This document shows, piece after piece, positions 42,088 through 51,738 of a stretch of 64,000 nt of DNA (position 1 is its first letter; each line of letters starts with the position of its first letter). The position numbers and the translations under genes were made by a program. This DNA is from Breoghania sp. (GTDB taxonomy: Bacteria > Pseudomonadota > Alphaproteobacteria > Rhizobiales > Stappiaceae). The notes beneath the pieces are model-generated. The model ran no database searches. It saw nothing but the letters and a program-made list of their open reading frames with translations, and was not told the origin of the DNA. The DNA is taken from NCBI RefSeq assembly GCF_030066895.1, contig NZ_JASJAV010000002.1, forward strand, positions 124,001 to 188,000, given 5' to 3'.

Positions 42088-42225
42088 GCGTCGACGTGCT
42101 CAACCGGGCCTGCCTCGCTCTCAACCTGTCGAAAAATTCCGGATGCGCTAATGCTTGCGATTCCGTGGGCGGGGGGAAGTGCTCTAAGTTCGCCGTACAC
42201 GGGGTGTCATGAAAAGGTGGATGAC

Positions 42226-43100
42226 ATGGGTGGAACACGGAAGCTCGGTGCGCTTTTCTTCGCGGCGGCGATCTGGGGCGGAAGCCTCGTCGTAAATCCG
42301 GCCGAAGCCCAGAAGCCGCCGCGCGCGGATCTGTCGGATGTCCTCCCGGCGGCTGAAATCGTGCAGGGAGATCTGCGCGCGCGCGTTTCCATGGTTGCCG
42401 CCTCCGAGGATCCGTCCATGAAGGCGCCGATGCTGGAGGTCGTTTTCGGAAACCAGTCGGTTCTGCGCATCGAAGGGGTGCCGAGCGGCTGGGACAGTCC
42501 GCAGGGCACCATCGAAATTCATGAAATCGATCCCGCCAACAACACGCCGGAGGTGGTTTTCACCTCGTTTTTCGGCGGCGCGCATTGCTGCACGCAAGTG
42601 CACGTGGCCAGCGCCGACAAGGCCGGCGACTGGCACGATGTTGATGTCGGCTTTTTCGACGGCGAAGGCGGCACGTTCGCGGATCTCGACGGCGACGGCG
42701 AGGCGGAATTCAAGAACTTCGACAACAACTTCCTCTATGCCTTCGATTGCTACGCCTGTTCGGATGCGCCGTTGCTGATCTATGCCGTGACCGGGGGCAA
42801 GGTCGTCGATGTGAGCCGCAAGGAGGCGTTCACCCGCTTCCATCGGGAATGGCTTGCCGGGATGGAGGGGCGTCTGGCAGAGGCCCAACGGGGTTCTTCG
42901 CAGGCTGGATCGCGCAAAAGGCGCTGCTGGGCGAGGGCTATGAAGCCTGGGAGGCGATGATGGCGGTCTATCGCGGTTATCTCGATGAGGGCTTTGAAAG
43001 CTGCCCGACCGAAAAGCCCGATTGCGCCGACAACGAGCGCGTGACGCTTCCCTTTCCCAAGGCTCTGACGGTTTTTCTGAAGGATCTGGGGTATCTGTGA
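42226..43100 (+). pseudogene. Secreted hypothetical protein, frameshift near C-terminus
   Basis: Family not recognised. The ATG at 42226 follows AAGGTGG and starts a signal peptide (hydrophobic core LGALFFAAAIWGGSLVV, cleavage near PAEAQ). The mature part has SFFGGAHCCTQVHV with paired cysteines, an aspartate-rich loop (FADLDGDGEAEF) like a calcium-binding or FG-GAP-type loop, and CYACSDAPLLIYAV. A one-base shift near 42895 moves the frame before FFAGWIAQKALLGEG, and the correct C-terminus ends FLKDLGYL at 43100. It lies downstream of the kinase fusion, 138 bases away. A periplasmic location is predicted. Confidence 0.7.
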
Positions 43101-43174
43101 GAGCGGCCGCAGCCGCCCCCGCATTTTTTCGTGTTCCTGTATTCTCGTTGTGTTTGGCAGGCGGCGGTATGCCC

Positions 43175-44086
43175 TCACCTCAGCGAGGGCAGCCACGTCA
43201 CGATGCTGGGGAAGGCGAGCAGTCCCGCAAAGCCCAGAAAGCGCACGTAGCACAGGACGCCCCAGATCAGCGTGAAGATATCATCACCGCAAGCTTGGCC
43301 GTCTCGTGCAGTACCTGGCGAACTGCCTGAACCGCATGCCCTTGAAGATGGCTGTGATCAGCACGACGAAGGCACCAAGTGCGCCCGCTTCCGTCGGCGT
43401 GGTGGAAAACGAGAAACCGCCGATCTCCCCCCCCCCCCCGAAAAGGTTGATGAAGATGATCGCCACCACCGCGAAGATCGGCTGGTTGCCCGGCAGTTAG
43501 GCGAAACGCTGGCCCCATGTGAAGCCGTGGATTGCCGGAGAATCTCCCCGCCACGCCGCCATGCCGATGATGATGGCGATATAGACGACGGCGGGATCAG
43601 CGAGGCGAGCGTGTCGCCCGTCGCCACGACAGCCGCCGACAGGCGCTTGGAATAGTCTTCCGCCAGCATTTCGGGAATGGCGACGCGGGCGAAGACGGCG
43701 GCCGTGGCCATGCTTGCTCCCGAAACGGCGGCGAAACTGGCTGTGGCGAAGATCGTTCCCACCGTCATACCGCCGGGCAACCAGCCGAGCCAGCGTTTGG
43801 CCGCTTCGAACAGCTGTCGCGTCAACCCCGCATGAAAGGCCAGATAGCCGATCAGCATGAAGGTCGGCAGGACCGACAGGGAATAGGTGAGCGATTTGGA
43901 ATGCGGTACCGTGCCCGCCATCTTCAGCGCGGTGATGAAACCGCGTTCGAACCCCATGCGCATGGAGAAGATGACGATCAACCCGGTAACGCCGACTAAG
44001 GCGGCGGCGAAGGCGACCCGCATGCCGAGTATGACGAGGATCAGCAGGACGCCGGTCATGATCAGTCCGACCTCGAAAGGCGTCAT
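43175..44086 (-). pseudogene. dctM: TRAP transporter large permease DctM, several lesions and a 13-base poly-C tract
   Basis: Large membrane subunit of a TRAP carboxylate importer. The N-terminal helices are intact (VGLIMTGVLLILVILGMRVA, TFMLIGYLAFHAGLTRQLFE, FAAVSGASMATAAVFARVAI). At about 43585 roughly 25-30 codons are missing after GDTLASLIPPS and the frame changes. TAA lies at about 43498. A run of 13 C (43427-43439) encodes GGGG on the minus strand, just before EIGGFSFSTTPTEAGALGAF. Two further frameshifts (about 43320 and 43275) precede the natural end IVTWLPSLR. It overlaps dctQ by ATGA. The product must be non-functional as read. Confidence 0.85.
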
Positions 44087-44688
44087 CGCGAACTCTCCCC
44101 GTTTGCGTCATTGGCATCGAATTCGTCGCCGAACGTCTCCTCGATTTCGTGTCGCGCCGTTTCGGTGATGTCCTCCACTGAGGGCAGGTCAACGCCCGGT
44201 CTGGCGGTCGGGTAACGGATCAGCCGCGCATAGCCGACGAGTTGCAGCACCAGCCGCAGGGCCAGAAGAGACAGCGCGACGGGCACCAGCAGCTTGGAGG
44301 GCCAGGTCGGCAGACCGATATCGATGGTGCTGTCGCCGATGGTCCAGGCGCGCTCGAAATGGAACTAGGAGCCGTAGATAAGCGCCAGCACGACGGCCAG
44401 AATGAGCAGAACGCTGAGGAATTCCTCTATCCAGAGGAGGCGTCCGCGCAACGTTCCGAGCAGGATCTCCATGCGGATATGTCCGCCGACCCGCTGGCAA
44501 TAGGCGACGCCGAGAAAGGTGAACACGGCCATCGTCTGCTCGGTGATGTCGATGAAGCCCGATACCGGCTGGTTGAAGAAGGTGCGCGCGAAGATCTGCA
44601 CCACCGCCAGCAGCATCAGGGTGACGATCTCTGCCGCGGCGATCAGGTTGAAAACATTTTCGATGCGCGCAAGCGCGCCGGAGAACAC
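44083..44688 (-). pseudogene. dctQ: TRAP transporter small permease DctQ, one in-frame TAG
   Basis: Small four-helix subunit (IAAAEIVTLMLLAVVQIFAR, GFIDITEQTMAVFTFLGVAY, IEEFLSVLLILAVVLALIYG). A single TAG at 44365-44367 interrupts the frame after LIYGS, where Trp or Tyr would fit before FHFERAW. The frame then continues to TGA 44083-44085 with LPTWPSKLLVPVALSLLALRL. The soluble tail is rich in acidic residues. The GTG at 44688 is the best start, with GGAG somewhat far upstream. It lies between dctP and dctM. Confidence 0.85.
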
Positions 44689-44968
44689 CCGATACGTTTC
44701 GGGGTCTCCTGGGGAGTTGATCGGACGGCGTCATGCTGGACCGTTCGCTTGAAGGTTGGAACGCGCCGGAGGCGGGATGGGGCCGTCTTACGGTCTCTCT
44801 CCCCCGTCATTGCCTGGCCTTTTCCGGGGCATCCATCACGGGTTTTCAATCCCGCCGGGCAACGGATGACCCGGACTGGGCCGGGTCATGAGGGATGAGA
44901 GGTCTGGTGAGCCGCGCGGCGGCCGGACCCGATGTTCCGGGTGACGGCCGCGGGCCTTGTGTCCGGCC
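44689..44968. other. Spacer between dctP and dctQ with hairpin
   Basis: 280-base spacer. It holds an 8-base stem (TGACCCGG ... CCGGGTCA, 44867-44888) and several GC inverted repeats but no gene. Such hairpins after binding-protein genes often set transcript ratios. Confidence 0.5.
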
Positions 44969-45990
44969 TCAGCCCTTGATTTCGGCCAGCATCATGTCGA
45001 GCAGGTCCTGTCCCGGAATGCCCTGGGCGTCCACCTTCTTCACCCATTCATCCCAGATCGGAGCTGCCTTGGCCTTGAACCCGGCCAGGCCCTCGTCGGA
45101 GAACTTCACCTGGGCGATGTTGTTTTCCTCAAGCGTCGGCCACCAGCGGTCGTAGACCTTGCCGTAATTGGCGATGTAGTGGTCGATTGACGGCTGGATG
45201 CTGTCGTCGAAGATCTTTTTCAGGTCGTCCGGCAGGGCGGCGTAGGCGTCGGTGCTCATCACCACCGGGCACTGCACGGTGCCGGGGCTCAGGTTGGTTG
45301 GCCGTCCACCAGTTGCCGACTTCCACGGTATTGAAGGCGAGGTGAGCGTGCGGGGCGAAGGATGCGGCCTGCACGGTGTCGGATTCGACGACCTGATAGG
45401 TTTCGGACGCTGTCACCGATGTCGGCACCGCACTCACCGCATGCATCAGCTTGCCGATACCGCCGAGTGCATGAACGCGCATGCCGTCGAAATCCTTGAT
45501 CGAGGTCGGAGCATCGCTCTTGCCAACGAAGTTGTACTGGGGCATGGGCGAGGGCATGACAGTCGCCGCGTTCCAGCGCGCCAGATCCTTCTTCACGGAC
45601 GGCTGCTCGTAGAGCTTCATGGAAACGCGAGCTTCCGTCTCAAGGTCGGAGACACCGAGGAAGGTGCAGTTCCAGAACCGTCAGCGTCGGGTTCTTGTCG
45701 GGATGGTAGGAGGCACAGACCTGCGCCATCTCGAATGCGCCGATGGGGATGCCGTCGAGGTTCTCGCGCGCCTTCGACAGCGCCTCGCCGTAATGCATCT
45801 TGATCTCGAAGCGGCCATTGGATTCCTTGGCGACGCGCTCCGCGAGGAATTCCACGTTTTCGGTGAAGGCACGCCGACTGCCCCACAGCGAAACATTCCA
45901 CGTCACTTCGGCGGCAAAGGTCTCCGCCGCAAAGCCGAAAGTGAGGGCGCCTGCAGTTGCGGCAAGCACAAGCTTGCGGGCATTGATCAT
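44969..45990 (-). pseudogene. dctP: TRAP transporter substrate-binding protein DctP, two frameshifts
   Basis: Periplasmic binding protein of the TRAP importer. The signal peptide (MINARKLVLAATAGALTFGF, cleavage near TFAAE) follows a strong GGGAGGA. Family features are RFEIKMHYGEALSKAREN, FDGMRVHALGGIGKLMHAVS and a C-terminal helix (WWPTLEENNIAQVKFSDEGL). An extra A near 45655 and a one-base insertion near 45300 break the frame. The last fragment runs cleanly to the stop at 44969 (LLDMMLAEIKG). It is first gene of the dctPQM operon. The substrate cannot be told from sequence. Confidence 0.87.
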
Positions 45991-46158
45991 GAACGTGTCC
46001 TCCCAGATCACGAATCCGACCGGTCTCCCGTGTGCTGTTCTCGCCGTCCCCGGTTGGCCCGGGCGGCGGCGCGTGGTGAAGCTATACTTCTACACATGCC
46101 GCAGGGTTAATGTGAGTGCAGAAGGAACTTGCTCCCGCTAATCACGGGAGGCGGGAGG

Positions 46159-47170
46159 CTACCGGAAAATCTCGAACACGGATTCGTCGGCGTTCAGCGC
46201 CTCTTCCAGCGTGCGCAGAGCCTCGCTGCAGGCCTGCCATTGGGGAGAAGGGTAGGGGGAAACGATCGGCGGTACGCGCTGTCCGCCCAGCTTGCCCGCT
46301 TCCACATCCGTGATGTGCTGGCCGACGGTTTCCATGCGGGCGGGCAGATCGGCGGGCATGTTGTCGGGATCGTCGCGCAACGCGCGAAACAGCGTATCGG
46401 CAAACAGCAGAGAGGACGCGAAAAGGCGCAAGGTGCGGCGCTCGTAGCGGTCCGCTAGCATATGCACCTTGTTTGTCGCCCGCCGCCCGCGCACCGTCCA
46501 CGTGGCCGCCTCACGGGCCGTCGAAATGCCGGTGCCCAGATCCACCAGCCGCGCATGCGCGTTGGAAAAGGTGCGGATCGCCGTATTGGCCCCTGTGCGT
46601 AGTCCTGGTTCTCCACGGTGCTCACGCATTGGCGAAAACCCGCCGACAGACTGCTGAACAGCGTCTTGGTCCGCTCATCGATCTGGCGCACCGGGTCCGG
46701 CGTAATCAGCACCTGACTGAACAGCACGCCGACGGCCGAACCGATCAGCACGTTGATCAGCCGGTCGGGTTCGGCGCTGATCGGTCCGAGCGCCATCACC
46801 AGCATGGCCGAAACGCTCGCCTGAATGCCGACCACGACGCGCAGGCCGTAAAGTTCGGCGATCATGATCGCCAGGAAGGTAACGATCACCAGCCGCAATT
46901 TGCCCCAATCCGTCGGTACGACGAGCAGCATCAACTCACCGACGATAATGTCGGTGGTGACGCCGAGGATGATGTTGCGCGCCTGTTTCAGATGGCTCGG
47001 CAGGCCCGGCGCCAGGCAGATGATGGGGTGATGGCGGCAAACAGCGGCTGCTGGTGGCCGAACAGTCACTTGGCCAGAAACCACGCGATGGCGACGCCCA
47101 GGGCCGAGGCGATCGCATAGCGCCACGTGCGCGACGCCCGCGCAAGGATCGTATTCAGGACATTGCTCAT
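46159..47170 (-). pseudogene. FUSC-family (aromatic acid exporter-like) membrane protein, three lesions
   Basis: Inner-membrane protein with FUSC-type helices. The start MSNVLNTILARASRTWRYAI runs to WFLAK, then TGA at 47066-47068, where Trp is expected before LFGHQQPLFAAITP. A one-base deletion follows near 47028 (ITPIICLAPG). The body is normal (LRLVIVTFLAIMIAELYGLR, SAMLVMALGPISAEPDRLIN, NVLIGSAVGVLFSQVLITPD), with a second frameshift near 46605 before NTAIRTFSNAHARLVDLGTG. About 335 codons in all. FUSC proteins are linked to efflux of aromatic acids. It is divergent from the acyl-CoA dehydrogenase gene. Confidence 0.82.
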
Positions 47171-47558
47171 GCAGTCGCCTCGCTCCGCGGACGGCCAAGT
47201 CTGCGAACGAAGTGCTTTCGGGAGGGTTGAGAAGGAAAAAGGGTCAGTATCAGAAGCATTTGACTCCATATACGGCCGTTTTTCCGCTTTCCAATGAGGC
47301 CGCGCGAATGGCTGCCATTCCTTCCGCGCGGGACGCTGTTGCCGGTCCTGACATGGGTGCACCGTTTGTACTTCTCTGCCCCAGGGGAATGTGATTTGTT
47401 GGGCGCGGAAGGAAGGTAACCCGGCAGACATCGCGCGTCGTCCAGCGTGCGGTGGGAGCGTGTGCGAGTCCGTTTCCGGTTCGAAATCTGCTCCTGCAGA
47501 TCGCCGCCCGCATTTTTGCGGAGCCTGACAAAAGAGAATCTGAGGAGGAACCCGGCCC
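47171..47558. other. Divergent promoter region between FUSC gene and acyl-CoA dehydrogenase
   Basis: No ORF resembling a protein and no clear operator. AGGAGGAA just before 47559 is the ribosome-binding site of the dehydrogenase. Confidence 0.5.
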
Positions 47559-48713
47559 ATGCACTTCGCGCTCACCGACGAGCAACAGATGATCGCCGAA
47601 ACCGCGAGGCGTCTTGCCGCCGACCGGCTCGCCCCGCTGGCCGAGACGCTTGACCGGGGCGAGGGCCGCGAGGATTTTCTCGCCAACCTGAAACTGCTCG
47701 CCGAAAATGGCTTCATGGGCCTCAACCTCTCTGCCGACTACGGAGGGAGCGAAGCCGGCACGATCGCCTTCGCGCTTACTGTCGAGGCTCTGGCGCGCGC
47801 CTGCGCGTCGACCGCCGTCACGACCTCCGTCACCAACATGGTGGGCGAGGTTATCGAAGCGGTCGGCACGCCCGAGCAGAAGGAAACCTATCTGCCGAAG
47901 CTCACCGACGGCACCTATTCCGCGGGCGCCTTCTGCCTGACGGAGGCGGGAGCCGGTTCCGATCCTGCTTCCATGAAGACGCGGGCGCACATGGACGGCA
48001 ACGAATGGGTGCTGAACGGGGCCAAGCTCTACATCTCCTCGGCCGAATATGCGGGCGTCTTCGTCGTCTGGGCTGTGACCGACCCGGATGCAAAGCCCGG
48101 CAAGGGCATCTCCTGCTTTCTGGTGGAGGCGGGAACGCCGGGCCTCGTCATCGGCAAGGCGGAAAAGAAGATGGGTCAGACGGGCTCCGCCACCAATGAG
48201 GTTCTCTTCGAGGATTGCCGCATTCCGGCCTCTGCCCTGATGGGACGGGAAAACGACGGTTTCCGCGTCGCTGTGGGCGAGCTTGCGGGCGGACGCATCG
48301 GCATCGCCTCGCTGGCGCTGGGCGTGGCGCGCTCCGCGATGGAGGCGGCGAAGCTCTATGTGAAGGAGCGCAAGCAATTCGATCGAGCGATTGCGGACAT
48401 GCAGGGCATCCAGTGGATAATCGCCGACCGCGAAACCGAACTTGAGGCCGCGCGTCTTCTGATCCTGCGCGCCGCCTGGCTGAAGGAGCAGGGCCAACCC
48501 TTTGCGGAAGCCGCGTCTATGGCGAAGCTCTTTGCCACCGAGGCCGCGCAGAAGGCGACCTATTCCGCCCTGCAGCTCCACGGCGGAGCCGGGTTCATCA
48601 AGGACTACCCGCTGGAGCGCTACGCCCGCGATGCGCGCATCACGACGATTTACGAGGGCACGAGCGAGATCCAGAGACTGATCATCGCGCGTGAGGTAAT
48701 GAAGGCGGTTTAG
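47559..48713 (+). CDS. Acyl-CoA dehydrogenase
   Basis: Intact 384-residue flavoenzyme that introduces the alpha-beta double bond in acyl-CoA. N-terminal helices (ALTDEQQMIAETARRLAADR) are followed by the FAD/substrate segment FCLTEAGAGSDPASMKTRA and the middle beta domain (WVLNGAKLYISSAEYAGVFV). The C-terminal catalytic glutamate lies in TTIYEGTSEIQRLI (near residue 365), placed as in short/medium-chain and isobutyryl-type enzymes. GGAGG lies 11 bases before the ATG. It stands alone, so the exact acyl substrate (branched-chain is likely) is an inference. Confidence 0.93.
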   Translation: MHFALTDEQQMIAETARRLAADRLAPLAETLDRGEGREDFLANLKLLAENGFMGLNLSADYGGSEAGTIAFALTVEALARACASTAVTTSVTNMVGEVIEAVGTPEQKETYLPKLTDGTYSAGAFCLTEAGAGSDPASMKTRAHMDGNEWVLNGAKLYISSAEYAGVFVVWAVTDPDAKPGKGISCFLVEAGTPGLVIGKAEKKMGQTGSATNEVLFEDCRIPASALMGRENDGFRVAVGELAGGRIGIASLALGVARSAMEAAKLYVKERKQFDRAIADMQGIQWIIADRETELEAARLLILRAAWLKEQGQPFAEAASMAKLFATEAAQKATYSALQLHGGAGFIKDYPLERYARDARITTIYEGTSEIQRLIIAREVMKAV

Positions 48714-49052
48714 GGCAGGGGAGGGCAGCGGAGCGGCTTTGCCGCCGCTTGTTGCGCTGGATTCCGGATCAGCGTTCGACTTGCGCCTCACTTGTCCGGA
48801 ATGAGGGAGGGTGGGCTGAGTTGTAAACACACGCAAACTCAGGAACTTGGTGCTGCTCGCATATTCGTTGCGTGTGGTTACAATTCACTCCTCGCGCCTC
48901 ATTCCGGGCGGTCTGCGGCAACGCCGCATGGCCAGACCCGGAATCCAGCGCAACAGCCTGCGGCGCAGCCGCCCCGTTTCCCTTTCTTCTCCCTGCTCCC
49001 ACCATCCCCCATCCTCTACCGTGGCGACATACTGACGTAACCGGATGTCTCG
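48714..49052. other. Intergenic region with repeat family 1, copy 2
   Basis: Most of this gap is the palindromic element at 48751-48954. The remainder (48955-49052) is GC-rich and shows no gene. Confidence 0.55.
48751..48954. repeat. Palindromic repeat family 1, copy 2
   Basis: Inverted repeat with outer arms GTTGCGCTGGATTCCGG and its near-exact complement ending CCAGCGCAAC. The core 48757-48948 is 192 bases, the same length as the copy at 30311-30502 and in the same orientation. The centre TGCTGCTCGCA is shared. The arm pairs TTGTCCGGAATGAGG / CTCATTCCGGGC and TTGTAAACACACGC / GCGTGTGGTTACAA are also shared with small differences. Confidence 0.8.
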
Positions 49053-50935
49053 ATGCGCCTCGCCCTTTTCCTGTCTGTCCTGGCCCTTTTCATCGCCCAG
49101 TTCGTCCATGCCGAGGACGACCCGGTCGCAGCGTTCGCCGCCGTCAACGACCTGCTGGCGGACTGGGATATCCCCGTCACCTCCGGAGCTGCCGCCGGAT
49201 ATGTGCCCGACAAGACCTGTGCGCTCTGCCATGAGGAAAAGGCGGAAAGCTTCAAGCACGTCGCCATGGCGAAGAGTTTCTATCGCCCCCCTGTCGCAAC
49301 CGGTCATCGAGTATTTTTCGAAGGGCTATCACTACGTTCCTTCCGACCGCTATTACGAGACGGAGCTGAAGGACGGGGCCTATATCTTTCGCTGCTACAA
49401 GTGTGCGCCCGATGGCGCCCGCATCCACGTTTTCGAGCACAAGGTTGACTGGATCCTCGGCTCCGGAAATCATTCGCGCGTCTACATCTACCAGACACAG
49501 GACGGCGCGCGCTATCAGCTGCCGCTCGCGTGGTACTCGCAAGGCGAAGGCCTCTGGGCCATGGCGCCGGGGTTTGAGTTCAAGCTGCAACTGGGCGTCG
49601 GGCGGCAGGTGCGCTGCTCCTGCATGAGTTGCCACAACGCTTATCCGGATGTGGCGGAGGGCTCCGACCGTCTGTACATGCCCGAGGGCATTGGCTGCCA
49701 CGGGCCGGGCGCGGACCACGTGCGCGCAGCGATGGAAGGAGCGGCCGAACCTGTCAGCCGGGCGGAGATCGTCAACCCGGGGAACCTGCCGCGCGAATAA
49801 CTCTATTCCGTCTGCTACGGCTGCCACATGCAACCGACCGTGGCGATGACCGGTATCCGCCGCTTCGGCCGCAACGCCTATTCCTTCCGTCCGGGCGAAC
49901 ATCTCAACGCCTTTCGCATGAACCTCGACATCACCGATCCCGATATGCCGAAGGCGGATCGCTTCGAGATCAACCACCACCTGTATCGCCTGGAGCAAAG
50001 CCGCTGTTTCGTCGAGAGCGGCGGCAAACTCGGTTGCCTGACCTGCCACGACCGGCATGTGAAACGCACTCTGGCCGAGCGCGCCGGTCACTACCCGCCG
50101 CCTGTCTCACCTGCCACGGGCTCGATGCGGGCGGCCTGCCGCTTCCAACCCGTGCCGCAGCCGGGGCGACGTCGGATCATCCGGAAATCGATGCGAAGGC
50201 CGACTGCACCACCTGGCATATGCCCGAGCGCCGCACGCAGGACGTTATCGAGGTGACGATGACCGACCACCGCATCGTGCGCGACCCCGGTCCCGGCGAC
50301 CTGACCGCCCCGATCGAGAAACGGGTGACCGAGGTCGCCGAGTTGGAGATGCTGGACCCCCCACGCTCCGTTTCCCGCCGATGAGGCGCTCGCCGCACGC
50401 GCCATGGCTGTGTTGCTCTATACCGGCGGCAAGGTCGGATATGCGGCCGATGCGCTCGCCGCCGTCTTGGAAACCGATTCCGATCCCCATTTCGAGCCCT
50501 GGTACGCGCTGGCGGAAAGCCTGATGCGGCGAAAGGATTTCCGCGGCGCGCTCGCTCCCATCGAACAAGTGATCCTGCGCCCGCCCGATCACCCGGGCTT
50601 GAGAGCAATGGAGGCGGTGGCGCTTTATGGCGTGGGGCGCAAGGCGCTGGGCCTGTCGCGCAGGAGGCGCTCCTGGCCGGGCGCTCCGATCTGCCACTCG
50701 CCCGCTATCAGCTCGCCGTCATGTATCGCTCAGAGGGCCGCATGGACGATGCAATTGCGGCGGCGCGTGCGGTGCTTGATGCGCGGTTCAACCTGTGGCC
50801 CGCCCTGCGCCTCATCGGCGAGGTGGAACTGAACCGCGGGCAAACGGAAACCGCCGCCGAGGCCTTCAGGGCCGCGCTGGTGATTGATCCGGATGCCGCG
50901 CGGGTGGGCGAGGGGCTCGTCACCGCGCTGGAATC
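49053..50935 (+). pseudogene. Multihaem cytochrome c with TPR repeats, heavily disrupted and 3'-truncated
   Basis: Exported multihaem c-type cytochrome. The signal peptide (MRLALFLSVLALFIAQFVHA) is followed by haem sites CALCH, CMSCH, CYGCH, CLTCH and CLTCH. A sixth reads CTTWH (Cys to Trp) and another is collapsed to GIGCHGPG. A TPR region follows (PWYALAESLMRRKDF, ARYQLAVMYRSEGRMDDAIA). Lesions: frameshifts near 49284, 50098, 50362 and 50655, an in-frame TAA at 49798-49800, and the small deletion at GIGC. The TPR sequence stops at about 50935, where it abuts the truncated gene on the other strand. The haem-TPR family is widespread but its substrate is unknown. Confidence 0.8.
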
Positions 50936-51588
50936 GATCGTCACGCCGATCTCGCCCTTGGCGATCAGTCTACCCGTCACTGACACCGCACGGATCTCGA
51001 AACGTCCCGTAGTGTAGGCCGTGACCTTGCTCTCCCCTTCAATCTGAACCTCACTCTCCACCATTGCCTTGCCGCGCAGGTGAAAGGGTGCATCCGCCCG
51101 CCCGACCCGGCTCTTTGCCCCGAACTTCACCGCCGGAGTGACGTAATCCTGATCCGGATAGGCGCGCTCGGGACGGAGCGGCAGGAAATGCTCCGTCCGT
51201 GTGTCCGCGCCCAGAACGAACGTGTCGCTTCCAAGTCCGGTTTCTCGGTCGAGAGCATACTCGAAGCCCAGCCGGGCATAGGACGTCACCCGCGTGCGGG
51301 CACCCAGCCAGTAAGCAAAGTCCGGCGAAACCAGAAGCCCTAGCGCATCCTCGCCGGTATGGCGCGAATAGCCGGCCAAGTCCTCGAAGGTGAGACCCAC
51401 ACTGTCGGAATAGTAGTTCTCGGCGCGAAACGGCACGGAGATCGCGGGCGCATTGCGTATGCCGCCGGGGCGATGATCGTAGCCGATGCCGATTTCGAAC
51501 TTCGGGGCGCGTTCGGTCTCTTTTCAGCCTGTTGCGAACCGAAAGCCTGGGGGCATGAAATACCCACCACGAGCAACGCGAAAAACAC
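50936..51588 (-). pseudogene. Exported hypothetical protein (beta-barrel-like), frameshifted, 3'-truncated, poly-C at start
   Basis: Not assigned to a family. The reading frame begins beside a run of 12 C (51588-51599; G on this strand). A GTG immediately after the run starts MFFALLVVGISCPQAFG, a signal-peptide-like core. A frameshift near 51520 leads into KFEIGIGYDHRPGGIRNAPA and alternating aromatic/polar strands (YYSDSVGLTFEDLAGYSRH, RTRVTSYARLGFEYALDR), which suggest outer-membrane beta strands. The sequence ends near GEIGVTIDSS at about 50936, head-on with the truncated cytochrome. The true start may lie further upstream, in frame to 51726. Confidence 0.5.
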
Positions 51589-51599
51589 CCCCCCCCCCC
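51588..51599. repeat. Poly-C tract (12 C)
   Basis: Uninterrupted run of 12 C at the very start of the exported protein gene (G on the coding strand). It could slip during replication or be a sequencing artefact. Confidence 0.7.
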
Positions 51600-51738
51600 G
51601 GCTACGCCCCCGGTAGATTACGGAGCCTATGGGGCAACAATCCGTTAACTTTGTCAATTCCCGCCAGAGATATGGCCGTGGATCCCGGGGCTCACAATCC
51701 CGTTGCCAAGATGGCGCGACCCGCATACCGTCCGCGCC

